The notes under the pieces: generated by a model
What the model was told of the DNA's origin: nothing
The model's database searches: none
The model's input: only the letters and a program-made list of their open reading frames with translations
Program-made: the position numbers and the translations under genes
Shown here: in pieces, positions 1-8,601 of the stretch
How positions within the stretch are numbered: the first letter of the stretch is position 1
Layout of the letters: each line of letters begins with the position of its first letter
Assembly (NCBI RefSeq): GCF_001443045.1
Contig: NZ_LKPJ01000046.1
Span: 1-40,568, forward strand
Source of the DNA: Burkholderia ambifaria
GTDB taxonomy: Bacteria > Pseudomonadota > Gammaproteobacteria > Burkholderiales > Burkholderiaceae
Reading direction: 5' to 3'
DNA length: 40,568 nt

Positions 1-191
1 CAGACCGTTTGCACCGAGACACCCAGCTCCCGCGCAATCACCGTATTGGAGTGACCCTCGTGGGCCCACAACGCGATCCGCGCCCGCATCACGTCTCGCT
101 GCGTAGCCGTCTTCCGCTCGATCAGCGATCGCAGTTCCTGTCGTTCTTTATTCGCCAGCTTCACTGGCGTTGCATGTCGGCCTCGGCTCAT
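1..191 (-). CDS. IS630-family transposase, N-terminal fragment cut by window edge
   Basis: Read on the minus strand, an ATG at 191-189 opens a frame of 63 codons that is still open at base 1. The translation begins MSRGRHATPVKLANKERQ and ends in a helix-turn-helix region (VIARELGVSVQTV). This arrangement, a basic start, a helical 'RARIALWAHEG' stretch and then an HTH, is what I know from the N-terminus of IS630-family transposases. The DDE catalytic part would lie before base 1. The short non-coding stretch to the right (192 to about 255) should contain the element's outer end, but I could not identify a terminal inverted repeat or TA target with confidence. Family call fairly sure; intactness cannot be judged. 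Confidence 0.7.
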   Translation of the reverse strand, partial: MSRGRHATPVKLANKERQELRSLIERKTATQRDVMRARIALWAHEGHSNTVIARELGVSVQTV

Positions 192-593
192 CCAGACATG
201 ATAACCAAGGCAGTTATTTATTCAATCTATTTGCGGGATGTTGTACTAGGGAATTGAGCGCTCCCACCGCGGCGATCGAAATGCGGTGCCATCACCGTCC
301 CGGCGCCCTTGGATTTCTTGCGCGGGCGACGACGCGCCGGTGGGCGGGTTCGTTGGGCATGGCGTCACACGCGGGCCGGGAGGTTCTTCGATCCGGGCGG
401 GCGACTGGAAGGGCGGCTTTCTCTCCGGCGGTGTCGAACCTCAATTGGGCGCGCCCACATTTAGCGTGGTGACAAGGCAGGGTCCCGGCGAGCATGGTTG
501 GCGTCCTGACTGGCAATGCCAGGGTGTAGCTCCCCAGCGTAACCGTCGACTTGGTAACATGCTGGACGCTATGACTTTTGCCCCTCGATATCC
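192..593. other. Intergenic stretch, no gene recognised
   Basis: This stretch separates the IS630 fragment from the AlbA_2 ATPase gene. Several open frames of 60-100 codons exist on both strands, but none has a recognisable protein pattern, a good ribosome binding site or a plausible composition. They look like GC-rich chance frames or scrambled remnants. The left 60 bases (about 192-255) are AT-rich and may be the end of the insertion sequence. I see no promoter or terminator I would defend. Confidence 0.4.
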
Positions 594-2060
594 ATGACCC
601 AACAGCGCCATCCGGAGCGCCTTGCCAGTCTTGTGCGCGAACTGGTCGGCCTCCCCATCGAAACAGAATGGCTGGAATTCAAGCGTAATAACGAACGGCC
701 CGAAGACATCGGTGAGTACATATCGGCGTTGTCGAATTCCGCAGCCCTGTTTAACAAGGCACACGGTTACCTGATATGGGGTGTAGATGACGCCACCCAT
801 GAGATCGTGGGAACCGAATTCGACCCGCGTGGCGCCAAAGTTGGCAACGAGGAGCTCGAAAACTGGCTGCTCAGATTGATCAACCCGAAGATCCCGTTTC
901 AGTTCCTCGAAGTCGTGGTGAACGAGCATCGCGTGGTGCTGCTGGAGATCGGGCGGGCCTACCGGCATCCGGTACAGTTCCAGCACAATGAGTTCATTCG
1001 TGTTGGATCGTACCGTAAGAAACTCAAGGAATTTCCGGAAAAGGAGCGTGCGCTTTGGCGAATTTTCGACGAGACGCCGTTTGAAGCGCTGATTGCCGCC
1101 GAAGGCATATCGGATGAAGAGGTCGTCGCGCTGCTCGACTACCCGGCGTATTTCGATCTTGCGGAGATCCCCTTGCCCGAGAGTCGCGCGCAGATCATGC
1201 AGCGCCTTCAGGCCGAAGGACTGGTGGTCCGGAACCCTGCCGCAAGTTGGGACGTTACCAATCTGGGCGCCATTCTGTTCGCCAAGCGGCTCGACGACTT
1301 CCCGCATCTGCGTCGCAAGGCCGTCCGCGTCATCGCTTACACGGACAACAGCCGGATCAACACTTTGCGCGAACAGGTTGGCAACAAGGGCTATGCGTCC
1401 GGCTTCGAAGGCTTAATTGGCTTCGTCAACAACCTTGTTCCGTCGAACGAGGTGATCGGCAAGGCGCTGCGGCGCACTGTCCCGATGTATCCGGAGTTAG
1501 CTGTCCGTGAGTTAGTGGCCAATGCGCTGATTCATCAGGACTTCACGGTGGGTGGAGCCGGGCCGATGATTGAGATTTTTGCGGATCGCATGGAGATTTC
1601 TAATCCTGGTGTGCCGCTGGTCGACGTTGACCGCTTCTTGGACACTCCACCGCGCTCGCGCAATGAGGCGCTCGCTTCGCTTATGCGTCGATTCGGCATA
1701 TGCGAGGAACGTGGCAGTGGTGTCGACAAGGTTGTGCACGAAACCGAGTTTTATCAGCTGCCGGCACCAGAATTTGCGATCGCGATTGATAGCACGCGTG
1801 CATCCCTGTTCGCGCATCGCTCCCTGTCTAGGATGGACAAGCGCGACCGTATTCGCGCGTGCTATCTGCACGCCTGTTTGCGCTACGTCTCGCGGGACTA
1901 CATGTCGAACACGTCGCTGCGAGAGCGATTCGGGATCGCACCCCAAAATAGTGCCATGGCATCCCGCTATATCAAAGAGGCGGTGGAGCAGGGCGTGATT
2001 CGTCCGTACGATGAGCTCGCCGGTCGGAAGTACATGAAATACGTGCCACATTGGGCGTAG
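594..2060 (+). CDS. AlbA_2 (Schlafen-like) domain plus GHKL ATPase protein
   Basis: A 488-residue protein. Residues about 18-150 match the AlbA_2/Schlafen pattern: ETEWLEFKRN at 23-32, GYLIWGVDD at 58-66 and the FIRVGSYRKKL segment around 134-144. Residues about 295-385 carry GHKL/histidine-kinase-type ATP-binding signatures: an N box (ELVANALIHQDF at 306-317), EISNPGVPL at 334-342 and a glycine-rich EERGSGVDKV at 371-380. A winged-helix-like tail follows. Proteins of this layout are often annotated as ATP-binding putative transcriptional regulators, and many sit in defence islands. The natural substrate is unknown. The start at 594 is the first ATG in frame and has no strong Shine-Dalgarno sequence. 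The gene lies 296 bp upstream of the NACHT-nuclease gene on the same strand, so a common function is possible but not shown. Confidence 0.75.
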   Translation: MTQQRHPERLASLVRELVGLPIETEWLEFKRNNERPEDIGEYISALSNSAALFNKAHGYLIWGVDDATHEIVGTEFDPRGAKVGNEELENWLLRLINPKIPFQFLEVVVNEHRVVLLEIGRAYRHPVQFQHNEFIRVGSYRKKLKEFPEKERALWRIFDETPFEALIAAEGISDEEVVALLDYPAYFDLAEIPLPESRAQIMQRLQAEGLVVRNPAASWDVTNLGAILFAKRLDDFPHLRRKAVRVIAYTDNSRINTLREQVGNKGYASGFEGLIGFVNNLVPSNEVIGKALRRTVPMYPELAVRELVANALIHQDFTVGGAGPMIEIFADRMEISNPGVPLVDVDRFLDTPPRSRNEALASLMRRFGICEERGSGVDKVVHETEFYQLPAPEFAIAIDSTRASLFAHRSLSRMDKRDRIRACYLHACLRYVSRDYMSNTSLRERFGIAPQNSAMASRYIKEAVEQGVIRPYDELAGRKYMKYVPHWA

Positions 2061-2356
2061 GACGAGAGGTCGGCCGTCGTATTTGATCCGATATCGCAAC
2101 AAAGCCCGGTGCGCCGGCCGGATGAGAAATTTTTCCTTTGAAAACAATAGGATGCGGAGCTGGCTTTATTTGATCGTCATTTGACTCAAAAGTCCAATGT
2201 GGGGTGCCTCGTGCTGTCAGACGGAAGGCATACGAGTGTACGCGGCCGATCAGACCCGACTGCGCGTGCTGCTCCGATACGACCGCCAGCAGCCTGCGCC
2301 GGCGACACGTCGCTACACTGACGAATAGTGCGGGACAATGCAGCAACTGGGGCACG

Positions 2357-5300
2357 ATGGATGATCATCACAAATCGATGAGCCGTTTTGTCGAACGCAC
2401 ACTCTGGTGCGACACAAATGATGGCCGGACGCGCGTTAGTCAGTCGGCTCTACGTGAGCGGACGGAGCCGCTCGTCATCTTGGGCGAGGCGGGCATGGGG
2501 AAGACTTCCCTGTTGGATTGGATTGCCGAGGCGCCAGGGTATGCACGATGTACCGCTCGGCAACTCCTTGTCCGTCCTGATCCGCGCACCCTGCTTGGCG
2601 ACGCCCAAGTGCTAGTGATTGACGCGTTGGATGAGCTAAGCATTCGAAAAGAAGGCGACGCGGTTGAGCTCGTGCTCGGCAAGCTTGGAGCAGTTGGCTA
2701 TCCTCGCTTCGTCATGTCGTGCCGCGTTGCCGACTGGCGTAGCGCCACGGGGCGCGAAGCTATTCGCGAGCAGTATTCGCAAGAGCCGCTCGAACTGCAT
2801 CTCGAACCCTTCGACGATGATGATGCGATCGACTTCCTGAGCACCAACTTAAGCAACGAGCGCGCGCGCTCTGTGGTCGCACATTTCAATGAGCGAGGTT
2901 TGAACGGCTTACTTGGGAATCCGCAGACGCTTGAACTGATCTGCCGCGTCGCGCGCGAGGGGGCGCTCCCGGAAACACGATATGAGCTGTTCGATCGTGC
3001 GACGGAGCTGCTGCGCCTCGAGCACAGCAACGCCAAAGCCGCTAGCGAGCTTGCAAAGCATCCCGGACTCGCGGCCGCGGGCGCCGCGTCGGCCGCCCTG
3101 ATTTTGACAGGCAGTGAAGCAGTGGTCCGCTTTGCCGCCGCGAACGTTATCGAGGGCGAATTGGCGCTTGCTGACGTCAGCCTCCTGCCTGGTGGTCAGT
3201 TTATTGCCGATATGCTGCGCACCCGCTTATTCAAAGCCGATGGTGCAGACCGATTTACCTACTGGCATCGGCGCATTGGTGAGTTTCTGGGCGCTCGCTG
3301 GCTCGCCGAACAAGCCAACGATGCGCGGAAGCGACGACGGCTACTGTCACTGTTTCACTCATATGGCCTCGTGCCTGCTAGCCTGCGCGGGATCCACGCA
3401 TGGCTGGCCCGCGATCCAGCGCTTGCAACCGCGGTAATCGCGGCCGACCCGATGGGTGTCATTGAATATGGCGATGCGGACGATCTGACGATCGACCAGG
3501 CGCGTACCCTACTGGTCGCGCTCGAACAGCTGGCAGCGGAGAATCCTTACTTTAGTGCGTGGCACCGATATTCGATGCGGGGAATCGCGCGCCGGGAACT
3601 GATGAGCGAGCTAAGGCGATTGATCACAGAGCCAGAGACCCCCTTTGCTCTACGCCTGTTGGTACTCGAAGCGATTAAGGGGACGCCGGTGGCGCTGGAT
3701 CTTGCCGAGAATCTTCGCAGCATAGTGTTAGACGAGCAGGCGGACTTCGGCAACCGCAGTGCCGCGGGTGAAGCCCTTATCGAGTCTATGACCAGTGGAA
3801 ACTGGTCGTCCATCATCGATCAACTGCAGGCGGAGGGCAGTCATCTGGCAATCCAGCTTGCCCTCGAGCTATTGGATGGCGCTGGCTATGAACTGTTTGA
3901 CGATCGGGCAATCGCCGAGCTAGTAGCGAACTACTGTAAGCAGGACCAACACACGCTTGGTGTGCTCTGGCGAATTGAACGAGGTCTACCAGACTCAAGG
4001 CTCGCGGGCCTACTTGACTGTCTCGCGGCCATCGCAGCGACGCTGGGCCCAACCCATACCCGTCCCGGCAATCAAGCGTTGACGGATTTCGTGTTTTACC
4101 TCGTGGCACGTATCGTGGCCTCCGGCACAGTTCACGCAGAGCGCCTTTGGACATGGCTAGAACCGTTCGACGCGAGCGTCGGCTACCAAAATGAACAGCG
4201 TCTCAAGCTGGATAAGGTGATTCGTGAGGACACGACACTGCGCCGAGCGATTCAGCGGATCGTCCTCCTCGAGCGCACGGCGAACGACAGAATCGCGTGG
4301 CGTGCGTGGGAATTGCGACGACGGTCACCGAGCTTGGCGCCGACGGCAGACGACGTCGTTGCCTTGCTTGCGGTGCTGGATTCGACCGACTTCAGCGACG
4401 AACGCTGGCGCGACCTTGTGGAGCTCGTCGGCCATGACCGCGAAGCAGGCTCGGAGGTGCGTGTGGCCGCTGCGCGCTTCACCGCGCATCGCCCTGACCT
4501 GGTCGAATGGCTCGATCAGCTTTCAAAACCACGAATTCCTCAGTGGCAGATCGACGACGAGGAACGGAGGCGCGAGCGTCGTGAAATAATGGCCAAGCAA
4601 CATGCCGAGCACCGCAAGCAATTTGCAGCAGTGATCGATCGGTTGAGGAGCGGTGATGTCAGTACCCTCGTGAGACCAGCTAAAGCGTATCTGAATTTTT
4701 TTTCTGATTTGCGGATAGACTTGCCTGCGCACGAGCGCATCCCGGATTGGCTTGGCCAAGATCTAGCGGAGGCAATCTATGAAGGCTTCGAAGCATTCCT
4801 TCGGCTCGAGCCCGCGAAGCCCACTGCGTCGGAGATCGCCGAGGGAATTTCGCACGGCTCGCACTGGGGAGCTGCATACGTCATCGTTGCCGCTTTGGCG
4901 GAGCGCTTTCGAATCGGTTCTGGTTTCGATGCAGTCTCCGACGATCGATTGATGGCTGGCTACTTCGAGCTGCGCCGGACCAAGATTGACGTACATGCCA
5001 GCATCCCGGGGCTGGAGGCCGCCATTGCAGCTGCACTGCAAGCTCGGGGTTTGTGGATGGATGCGATGCGCGTCTACCATGAACCCCAGCTTCAGGCGAA
5101 GTGCACGCAGGTCGATGGACTGTACTCGCTAATGCGGGAAGATTCTTACTCGCGCGAGGGTACGCAGCTTGCAGTCGAATGGCTTGATCGATTTCCGGAT
5201 CTTCCCAGCGGACCAGAGCAGGAGTTAATCGACCGACTTGTTCGGTCCGGATGGCGCGAGGAGTTGAAGCGCGTCACTAGCATGCGGACAGGGTTGATGG

Positions 5301-6328
5301 ATGAGGAGCGGCGACGCAACTGGGATGCGGTTGGCCTGATCGTGGACTTCGACAATACCGTGGCTCGGCTCGAGGCCGGACCGCTGGAACCGCAGCTCCT
5401 CTGGCACCTGCGGAATCGGGCGGGTGGCGGTTCCGACAATGAGATTCGCGAGGTGCTAACGATTAGGCAGTTCGAATGGATCGTCGCGGTCTTTCGTGCA
5501 CTGTGGCCGTGCGTCGGTCATCCGCATAACGCCACGTCGGGTAATACCAATCCTTGGGACGCCACAGAATACTTGGCGCGCGTTATCCGACACCTCGGCA
5601 ATGACCCAGGCGATGAGGCCGTCGCTGCTATCGGACGCCTCCGCGATGCACCGGCCGACGGCTACACCCCCACATTACGTGTCGTTGCTGCCGAGCAAGC
5701 GCGAATTCGAGTTGAACATTCCTATACGCCGCCGACGCTTGATGCAATTTGTGCGATTACCCTTGATGGCCGGCCGGCGACGGCCGCCGATCTGCAGGCC
5801 ATCATCTTGGACGAACTTGAGGTCGTGCAAGCGAAAGTTAAGAGCGACGACGCCGAATCCTGGCGCGGCTTCTACGACGACCAAGGCGTTGCGCATGAGG
5901 AGGAACGATGCCGCGATCACCTGCTCGGGTTGCTACGTCAGGGCGCGGTGGGCATTACGCTCGAACCCGAGACGCACGTCGCCGGTGATAAGGAAGTCGA
6001 TATTGCCTGCTCCGTAGGATCACTGCGAATGCCAATCGAGGTCAAGGGGCAGTGGCACGGGGAACTCTGGCGCGGCGCGGATGGACAACTCGACGCGCTC
6101 TACACCAAAGACTGGCGTGCCGATGGCCGAGGTATTTATCTCGTCCTCTGGTTCGGCGATCGACAACCGAAGAACAAGGCACTGGCGAGCCCGGGACGTG
6201 GCAAAGCGCGTCCCAATACGTCGAGTCAACTGCGTGAAATGCTCTCGTCTGGCACCCGAGCTGTTCAAGACGGGCGCGTTGTCGTTTTTGTGCTGGACCT
6301 TAGTCGAGACCCGACCGGAATTCGCTAA
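2357..6328 (+). CDS. Large NACHT-like NTPase with C-terminal PD-(D/E)XK nuclease
   Basis: A 1323-residue protein from the ATG at 2357. The frame extends up to 2204, but those 51 extra residues are Cys/Arg-rich and look non-coding. Residues 43-51 are a Walker A loop (GEAGMGKTS). Residues 85-94 (VLVIDALDEL) are a NACHT-style Walker B with the extra acidic pair, and an SCRVADWR segment follows at the expected sensor position. The long middle (about 250-1150) is helical, without clear domains, and could form HEAT/TPR-like sensor repeats. Near the C-terminus D1215, E1228 and K1230 form a D-x12-ExK nuclease motif (…VDIA…PIEVKG) followed by a conserved-looking QLDALYTKD…GIYLVLWFG region. This resembles STAND-type antiphage proteins, where ligand sensing activates an effector, but here the nuclease is at the C-terminus. 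The function in defence is inferred. An 8-T run at 4696-4703 lies inside the gene. Confidence 0.7.
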   Translation: MDDHHKSMSRFVERTLWCDTNDGRTRVSQSALRERTEPLVILGEAGMGKTSLLDWIAEAPGYARCTARQLLVRPDPRTLLGDAQVLVIDALDELSIRKEGDAVELVLGKLGAVGYPRFVMSCRVADWRSATGREAIREQYSQEPLELHLEPFDDDDAIDFLSTNLSNERARSVVAHFNERGLNGLLGNPQTLELICRVAREGALPETRYELFDRATELLRLEHSNAKAASELAKHPGLAAAGAASAALILTGSEAVVRFAAANVIEGELALADVSLLPGGQFIADMLRTRLFKADGADRFTYWHRRIGEFLGARWLAEQANDARKRRRLLSLFHSYGLVPASLRGIHAWLARDPALATAVIAADPMGVIEYGDADDLTIDQARTLLVALEQLAAENPYFSAWHRYSMRGIARRELMSELRRLITEPETPFALRLLVLEAIKGTPVALDLAENLRSIVLDEQADFGNRSAAGEALIESMTSGNWSSIIDQLQAEGSHLAIQLALELLDGAGYELFDDRAIAELVANYCKQDQHTLGVLWRIERGLPDSRLAGLLDCLAAIAATLGPTHTRPGNQALTDFVFYLVARIVASGTVHAERLWTWLEPFDASVGYQNEQRLKLDKVIREDTTLRRAIQRIVLLERTANDRIAWRAWELRRRSPSLAPTADDVVALLAVLDSTDFSDERWRDLVELVGHDREAGSEVRVAAARFTAHRPDLVEWLDQLSKPRIPQWQIDDEERRRERREIMAKQHAEHRKQFAAVIDRLRSGDVSTLVRPAKAYLNFFSDLRIDLPAHERIPDWLGQDLAEAIYEGFEAFLRLEPAKPTASEIAEGISHGSHWGAAYVIVAALAERFRIGSGFDAVSDDRLMAGYFELRRTKIDVHASIPGLEAAIAAALQARGLWMDAMRVYHEPQLQAKCTQVDGLYSLMREDSYSREGTQLAVEWLDRFPDLPSGPEQELIDRLVRSGWREELKRVTSMRTGLMDEERRRNWDAVGLIVDFDNTVARLEAGPLEPQLLWHLRNRAGGGSDNEIREVLTIRQFEWIVAVFRALWPCVGHPHNATSGNTNPWDATEYLARVIRHLGNDPGDEAVAAIGRLRDAPADGYTPTLRVVAAEQARIRVEHSYTPPTLDAICAITLDGRPATAADLQAIILDELEVVQAKVKSDDAESWRGFYDDQGVAHEEERCRDHLLGLLRQGAVGITLEPETHVAGDKEVDIACSVGSLRMPIEVKGQWHGELWRGADGQLDALYTKDWRADGRGIYLVLWFGDRQPKNKALASPGRGKARPNTSSQLREMLSSGTRAVQDGRVVVFVLDLSRDPTGIR

Positions 6329-6384
6329 GAGTCTCCGGCGTCCTGGTCTACGTTGCTGAGCCAGGGCTTCGCGACGGCGCGCTC

Positions 6385-6511
6385 GGTGACAACTCTAATG
6401 CGCGACGCGCAACGTCATCAGTTCACTTCGGTTTTGCTGCTTACCACCGGTGCCGGACGGCGACGTGACATTTTTACTTCGTAAACGTTGACGACGTTTA
6501 TTTGGTCTACG
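6385..6511 (+). repeat. Transposon-end-like repeats, copy A
   Basis: Two short repeats lie 80 bp apart. One starts GGTGACAAC at 6385, the other GTGACATTTTTACTTCG at 6465 and runs on through an AAACGTTGACGACG stretch to 6511. The second block (6465-6511) matches 17966-18012 at 39 of 47 positions by hand alignment, in the same orientation. The 6385 repeat plus its 80-bp spacing matches 18086 and 18167. Multiple spaced 20-25 bp repeats of this kind are typical TnsB/TniA transposase binding sites at the ends of Tn7/Tn5053-like elements. This would be one end of an element lying to the left, or a relic end. Confidence 0.55.
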
Positions 6512-6661
6512 TCCTTTGCCCGCTGTGCCACGTCGGGTATTCTTCCGAATGGCTTTCATCACAAGATTGCCGCCGACGCCTCGGCAACCAGACGGGCGGG
6601 ACGAATCCGATCGCGCACGGCATGTCGGGCATCGCTCCCTATTCGGAACACCGACCACACG

Positions 6662-7060
6662 ATGACTACTGAAAATCCTACGCTTGCCACTGAGCAAGCC
6701 GACCCACCGGACTACTTCACACGCGTCAATTTGCACGTCAAGTTCGCAGCTGAGCGGGCTCGGCAGGCGAAGACCGGCATCGATGCCACCTTGGCCAAGG
6801 CCGAGGCGGCGCTAGAGCGCGCGCGCGGCCGCGAGGCCGAGCAACGAGCGGCGGAGCAACGGATGCAGCGTCTGCAGGGGATCGCGGCCGCCGCTGACCA
6901 GCTCAACCGAGAAGTCCAGGCGCAGGCACGCAATTACGCGGACAGCTTGTTGCGAGCGAACCCGCCGATTTCCTGGGATGAGGCCCAGACGTTCTGGCAG
7001 CTCGCCGAGCAAACAGCTCTGCAGGTCGCGACGCTCCACGAGAACGCGCTGGACAGATAA
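6662..7060 (+). CDS. Small charged coiled-coil protein, unknown function
   Basis: A 132-residue protein from the ATG at 6662. The frame opens further upstream at 6488, but that part covers the repeat DNA and looks untranslated. Residues about 25-95 are rich in Ala, Glu, Arg and Gln (AERARQAKTGIDATLAKAEA and onward) with heptad-like spacing, so a long helix or coiled coil is likely. The C-terminus carries an aromatic patch (ISWDEAQTFWQLAEQ). There is no signal peptide or membrane segment. I do not recognise the family. It stands alone between two blocks of transposon-end-like repeats and is followed by a good intrinsic terminator at 7105-7128, which supports it being a real transcription unit. 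Confidence 0.5.
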   Translation: MTTENPTLATEQADPPDYFTRVNLHVKFAAERARQAKTGIDATLAKAEAALERARGREAEQRAAEQRMQRLQGIAAAADQLNREVQAQARNYADSLLRANPPISWDEAQTFWQLAEQTALQVATLHENALDR

Positions 7061-7104
7061 GGACCCGGCCGGCGCGCGCGGGCGCAGTATCAAGACCGTT
7101 CTCG

Positions 7105-7128
7105 AACCCGGCGCCGGCCGGGTTTTTT
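7105..7128 (+). terminator. Rho-independent terminator
   Basis: A GC-rich hairpin with arms AACCCGGC (7105-7112) and GCCGGGTT (7117-7124) and a 4-base loop, running directly into a T tract (the run of six T ends at 7128). It lies 45 bp after the stop of the small coiled-coil gene and would end that transcript before the repeat block. Confidence 0.7.
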
Positions 7129-7162
7129 CATGGCCGGCGCCGGTGCACGGCCGGGCAGGCGC

Positions 7163-7212
7163 GTAAAAGTGCGACATCTGATAACTATGCTTATCAGGTG
7201 TGACACTTTTGC
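7163..7212. repeat. 50-bp imperfect palindrome made of two facing end-repeats
   Basis: Left arm 7163-7184 and right arm 7191-7212 pair at 18 of 22 positions around a 6-base centre (ctatgc). Each arm contains the AAAAGTG/CACTTTT core seen in the transposon-end repeats elsewhere in the window. The left arm therefore reads as a minus-orientation copy and the right arm as a plus-orientation copy. It could be a binding site for a dimeric protein, a cruciform-forming site, or the fused inner parts of two transposon ends. Confidence 0.55.
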
Positions 7213-7251
7213 TCGTCAGATTCGCTGTTCTCGGCGACACTTTCGTCTGAC
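7200..7251 (+). repeat. Two more transposon-end-like repeats
   Basis: GTGACACTTTTGCTCGTCAG starts at 7200 and GCGACACTTTCGTCTGAC starts at 7234. Both resemble GTGATACTTTTACTTGTCAA at 18167. Together with the palindrome's left arm they give three repeat copies in about 90 bp, consistent with a transposase-binding end. They lie 150 bp upstream of the six-gene operon and could also affect its promoter. Confidence 0.45.
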
Positions 7252-7404
7252 CCTTGACCGGCGCGGCTGAACGGGGCGGGGCGGGCGATTGCGGCGAACC
7301 ACCCCGGTCGCGACGGCGCCCGCGTACCATGCGGCCCGCTACGGTTTCCGTGGCGTCCCACACACCGCGACGGCCCGACCAACGACCACCAACGGAGTAA
7401 GCAG

Positions 7405-8340
7405 ATGGGCGAAGCACGGCAACGCGGCACCTACGCACAACGCGTCGAGCAAGCTCGTGCTCGGGCACAAGCGCAGGGGCCGGGCCAAGTGACTACCGCG
7501 CGGCACCGGACTGCCGCGCTCGTCGGCGTCGCGGCCCCTGAGCTTTTCCAGACGCGCTTTCAGGACGGGCGTCTCGCGGATCCGTCGAGCGCCGTGGTGC
7601 CGCTGTATCGAAAGACCGGCGACGCGGGCGCGACGGAGGTGATCGGCACGGGCTTTTTCGTCGCGCCGAGCACCCTCGTGACGGCCCGGCACGTCGCCGA
7701 AAGCGCGCTCGCGTCCGATGCTCAGGGGAACCCCGGTCTCTGGGCCTTCCAATTCGGAACCAACGGCGACTACCTTGAACGTGCTGTGGTACACGCGGTG
7801 CTGCACCCGACCACCGACATTGCGCTGTGCGTGCTGACCCACATGACCGATGACCGGACCGGTGTGGCGCTGTTCAACCCGGCTCTGCGGTTGAGCGCGC
7901 GCGATCCGGTGATTGACGAATACGTCTACACGTACGCCTATCCGGATACCGTGTTCACTGAGGAGGGGGAGCGCGGCCGGCTCGATCTAAATCCGCATTT
8001 CTACGACGGACACATCGTCACGCACTATCCCGAAGGGCGCGATCGCGTCATGTTGCCGTTCCCGAGCTTCGAGACCTCCATCCACATTCACGGCGGGGCC
8101 AGCGGCGGACCGGTTTTCGACGCCGGCGGGGCGGTCGTCGGCATCAATGTGTCGAGCCTGCAGGAACCCGACACGGACTGTTCGTTCATCGCCAAGGTCC
8201 GCGATGCCTTTGAACTGCCGTTGCCGGTCGTATTCGTAGCGGGCCAGGTCGAGCAGCTGACGCTACGCGAGTTGGCGAGCCGCGGATTCGCGCAGCTGGA
8301 CACCGGTTCGACGCCGGTACCCGTTGGCGGTGCGCAATGA
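7405..8340 (+). CDS. Cytosolic trypsin-like serine protease (S1 family)
   Basis: A 311-residue protein with a complete trypsin-type triad: H96 in TARHVAES, D138 in HPTTDIALC and S233 in GGASGGPVF. The N-terminal 40 residues are basic and Gln/Ala-rich, with no signal peptide, so it should act in the cytoplasm. That is unusual for this fold outside of conflict systems, where such proteases activate or cut a partner protein. A GGAG Shine-Dalgarno sequence lies about 8 bases before the ATG at 7405. It is the first gene of a six-gene same-strand operon, and its TGA overlaps the next ATG by four bases (ATGA at 8337-8340). The fold call is strong; the target is unknown. Confidence 0.8.
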   Translation: MGEARQRGTYAQRVEQARARAQAQGPGQVTTARHRTAALVGVAAPELFQTRFQDGRLADPSSAVVPLYRKTGDAGATEVIGTGFFVAPSTLVTARHVAESALASDAQGNPGLWAFQFGTNGDYLERAVVHAVLHPTTDIALCVLTHMTDDRTGVALFNPALRLSARDPVIDEYVYTYAYPDTVFTEEGERGRLDLNPHFYDGHIVTHYPEGRDRVMLPFPSFETSIHIHGGASGGPVFDAGGAVVGINVSSLQEPDTDCSFIAKVRDAFELPLPVVFVAGQVEQLTLRELASRGFAQLDTGSTPVPVGGAQ

Positions 8341-8591
8341 GCGGCCAGACACCTGCCGCGTTCCGGTCGACCACGCCCGAGCAGCTACGGCGCCACGTGC
8401 GGGCAGCGGGCGACCGTCTGCCGGCGATGCTGCGCCAGCTGCTGCTCGACGCCGCGGCCGAGCTTGAGGGCAGCGAGCAGGCGTTCGCCGAGCTTGTCGA
8501 CCAGAAGCAGGCGCTGCAGCGCGCGCTCGCGCAGTGCCACGCCAACCTGCGCGCGACGCCCGCGATGCAGGCGCGCCACGATGCGCCCTGA
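8337..8591 (+). CDS. Small helical protein of the protease operon
   Basis: An 84-residue protein rich in Ala, Gln, Leu and Arg, predicted helical throughout (for example AELVDQKQALQRALAQ), probably a coiled coil. It has no signal peptide or membrane segment, and I do not recognise its family. Its ATG overlaps the protease stop codon by four bases, so translation is very likely coupled. Its stop overlaps or nearly meets the next gene's start. Its size and place suggest an adaptor or a protease partner, but that is inference. Confidence 0.6.
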   Translation: MSGQTPAAFRSTTPEQLRRHVRAAGDRLPAMLRQLLLDAAAELEGSEQAFAELVDQKQALQRALAQCHANLRATPAMQARHDAP

Positions 8592-8601
8592 TGGACTCCC
8601 T

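Noticed and set aside
441..1307. A 288-codon minus-strand frame over the start of the AlbA_2 gene
   Set aside because: It overlaps a well-supported gene, has no recognisable domain and no credible ribosome binding site.
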